Positions 5,594-6,443 of a stretch of DNA of 6,443 nucleotides are shown here, in pieces; the first letter of the stretch is position 1; each line of letters opens with the position of its first letter. Source of the stretch: Clostridiales bacterium UBA8960 (GTDB lineage Bacteria; Bacillota; Clostridia; Peptostreptococcales; Acidaminobacteraceae); the NCBI GenBank assembly GCA_003482695.1, contig DMYC01000115.1, positions 1 to 6,443 on the forward strand, written 5' to 3'. Made by a program: the position numbers and the translations under genes. The notes under the pieces are model-generated. The model saw nothing but the letters and a program-made list of their open reading frames with translations. It was not told the origin of the DNA and did not search any database.

Positions 5594-6143
5594 AGACACC
5601 CTCCTTTACGATCGTCGCATTGATCAGATAGACGTAGTTGCCGCCATCTTGAACAACAGAAGGGATGTTGACATCTTTAAAACTGCCACTGTTTCTGAGA
5701 TTGAAAGCAAATTGTGCGATGGCATCATATTCGGTTGGGTAACCTTTGACTGTGAAATACTGGTAGTTTCCATTGAATTCGGATACAAACAGGTTAAAAG
5801 GCACCTGTGCATTCACTTTATCGATGAACATTTCATCGAGTGTATCCGTCATTTCGATAGACATGGCAAGTGTCGATAAATCGTTATATGCCATCGTTAG
5901 TCCCGCTTCTTTAGTTTGTTTGTCCGATACTTCAGACACTTTTCTGAGTGTCGATTCAGCATTTATATAGTCGTCCACCTCTTTGATATCCGCTTCGAGC
6001 CCTCTTACTTGCATAATCAGGTAATATTGATAATAAACCACAAGTGCAAGAATTAGCGCTGCCAAAATAACGAACAATACGACCTTACCTTTAGGTTTTG
6101 CTTGAACCTTTATGTACGGATCAAAATAGTTAAAATCTCTCAA
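5583..6143 (-). CDS. pilN: PilN, type IV pilus inner-membrane alignment protein
   Basis: A 186-residue bitopic membrane protein. The short cytoplasmic N-terminus MRDFNYFDPYI stands where PilN carries the peptide that docks into PilM. One membrane helix covers about residues 20-44, then a coiled coil (about 46-80), then an alpha-beta domain (about 85-180; FNLFVSEFNGNYQYFTVKGYP, DAIAQFAFNLRNSGSF) typical of the PilN fold. Length is normal for the family. The start codon is TTG at 6143: an in-frame TAG lies five codons upstream with no ATG or GTG between, and AGGGGGG precedes it by 7 nt. The gene begins 12 bp after pilM and its last codons overlap pilO by 11 bp. It should bind PilM in the cytoplasm and pair with PilO outside the membrane. 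Sequence similarity in PilN is low, so the call rests on topology, size and gene order together. Confidence 0.88.
   Translation of the reverse strand: MRDFNYFDPYIKVQAKPKGKVVLFVILAALILALVVYYQYYLIMQVRGLEADIKEVDDYINAESTLRKVSEVSDKQTKEAGLTMAYNDLSTLAMSIEMTDTLDEMFIDKVNAQVPFNLFVSEFNGNYQYFTVKGYPTEYDAIAQFAFNLRNSGSFKDVNIPSVVQDGGNYVYLINATIVKEGVYEN
5599..5604 (-). promoter_or_regulatory. Ribosome binding site that sets the pilO start
   Basis: GGAGGG lies 5 nt before the ATG at 5593 and inside the 3' end of pilN. Its last base is the first base of the alternative GTG at 5599, so it can only serve the ATG. Confidence 0.8.
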
Positions 6144-6150
6144 ACAAGTT

Positions 6151-6157
6151 CCCCCCT
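6151..6157 (-). promoter_or_regulatory. Ribosome binding site for the TTG start of pilN
   Basis: AGGGGGG lies 7 nt before the TTG at 6143 and overlaps the TAG stop of pilM (6158-6156). The strong purine run supports the rare start codon, and its overlap with the stop fits coupling of pilN translation to pilM. Confidence 0.7.
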
Positions 6158-6443
6158 AACCTCTGATAAGCGCCCCAAGTGCATTGATATACCCCGTTAA
6201 CTTATCAGGAACCATTTTCATAGTAAAATCTACATTCTCTATCTTGCTGAGTATCTTCGTCGGAATTTCCAAACGATCATTAAACAATTCTACCAAATCT
6301 GTAAACTGTGAGCCCCCACCATAGATATAAACCCCATCTATTTTATTCTCTGCATTTCGGCTCGTATAATACTTAAACACTTTGTCGATCTCTTCGATGC
6401 AATCCTCAAGGTATTGAATCGTTTCTCTGACGACCAGGTTTTT
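6156..6443 (-). CDS. pilM: PilM, actin-like pilus assembly ATPase, C-terminal part only
   Basis: The last 95 residues of an open frame that enters from the right edge; the start is outside the window. PilM is a cytoplasmic actin-fold (FtsA-like) protein that binds ATP and the N-terminal peptide of PilN. The visible part has the family's helix (YLEDCIEEIDKVFKYYTSR), the strand and glycine turn of the nucleotide site (DGVYIYGGGSQF, visible residues 36-47) and the closing helix NALGALIRG, which is a typical PilM ending. It stands directly before pilN and pilO as in most type IV pilus clusters. An internal GTG (6380) is in frame but is not the start, since the frame and the family similarity continue upstream of it. 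Confidence 0.9.
   Translation of the reverse strand, partial: KNLVVRETIQYLEDCIEEIDKVFKYYTSRNAENKIDGVYIYGGGSQFTDLVELFNDRLEIPTKILSKIENVDFTMKMVPDKLTGYINALGALIRG

Noticed and set aside
5594..5599. GTG start for pilO at 5599
   Set aside because: It overlaps the GGAGGG site itself, leaving no spacer; the ATG at 5593 has a 5 nt spacer.
5547..5879. Plus-strand open frame of 110 codons
   Set aside because: Antisense to pilN and the pilO start, both firmly supported by ribosome sites and topology.

Overview
The window carries seven genes, all on the minus strand and tightly packed (gaps of 12, -11, 13, 68, 30 and 27 bp in transcription order). Read 5'->3' on that strand they are: the end of pilM, then pilN, an enlarged pilO, a secreted S-layer-homology (SLH) protein, a prepilin peptidase (pilD-type), an HD-GYP protein, and the start of a membrane-bound PAS-domain sensor that runs off the left edge. 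There is no RNA gene, insertion sequence, CRISPR array or gene-free stretch above 300 bases.

The likely source is a monoderm, low-to-moderate GC Firmicute of the Clostridia type (perhaps near Fusibacter or Acidaminobacter; that level of placement is a guess). The reasons are strong purine-rich Shine-Dalgarno sites before the genes, use of a TTG start, SLH domains of the kind that bind secondary cell-wall polymer, a clostridial style of HD-GYP protein, and a pilMNO set with no sign of the outer-membrane parts PilP or PilQ.

Right part (about 4370-6443): PilM, PilN and PilO form the inner-membrane alignment complex of type IV pili. PilO is about twice the usual length. After a normal transmembrane/coiled-coil/PilO core it has a Pro/Thr-rich linker and a C-terminal beta-sandwich that looks like a carbohydrate-binding jelly roll. 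Middle (2860-4353): an exported protein with four blocks of small-residue tetrad (GX3-like) repeats, a beta domain and three weak SLH repeats. Both proteins could tie the pilus machine to the cell wall of a cell that has no outer membrane; this is the most interesting idea in the window and is inference.

Left part (1-2791): a short, cysteine-free prepilin peptidase, preceded by a hairpin that may damp transcription coming from the SLH gene. Then come an HD-GYP protein (probable c-di-GMP phosphodiesterase) and the PAS sensor. A good extended -10 promoter overlaps the end of the peptidase gene, so the two signalling genes may be transcribed both with the pilus operon and on their own. No pilin, pilB, pilT or pilC gene is visible; they would lie outside the window.
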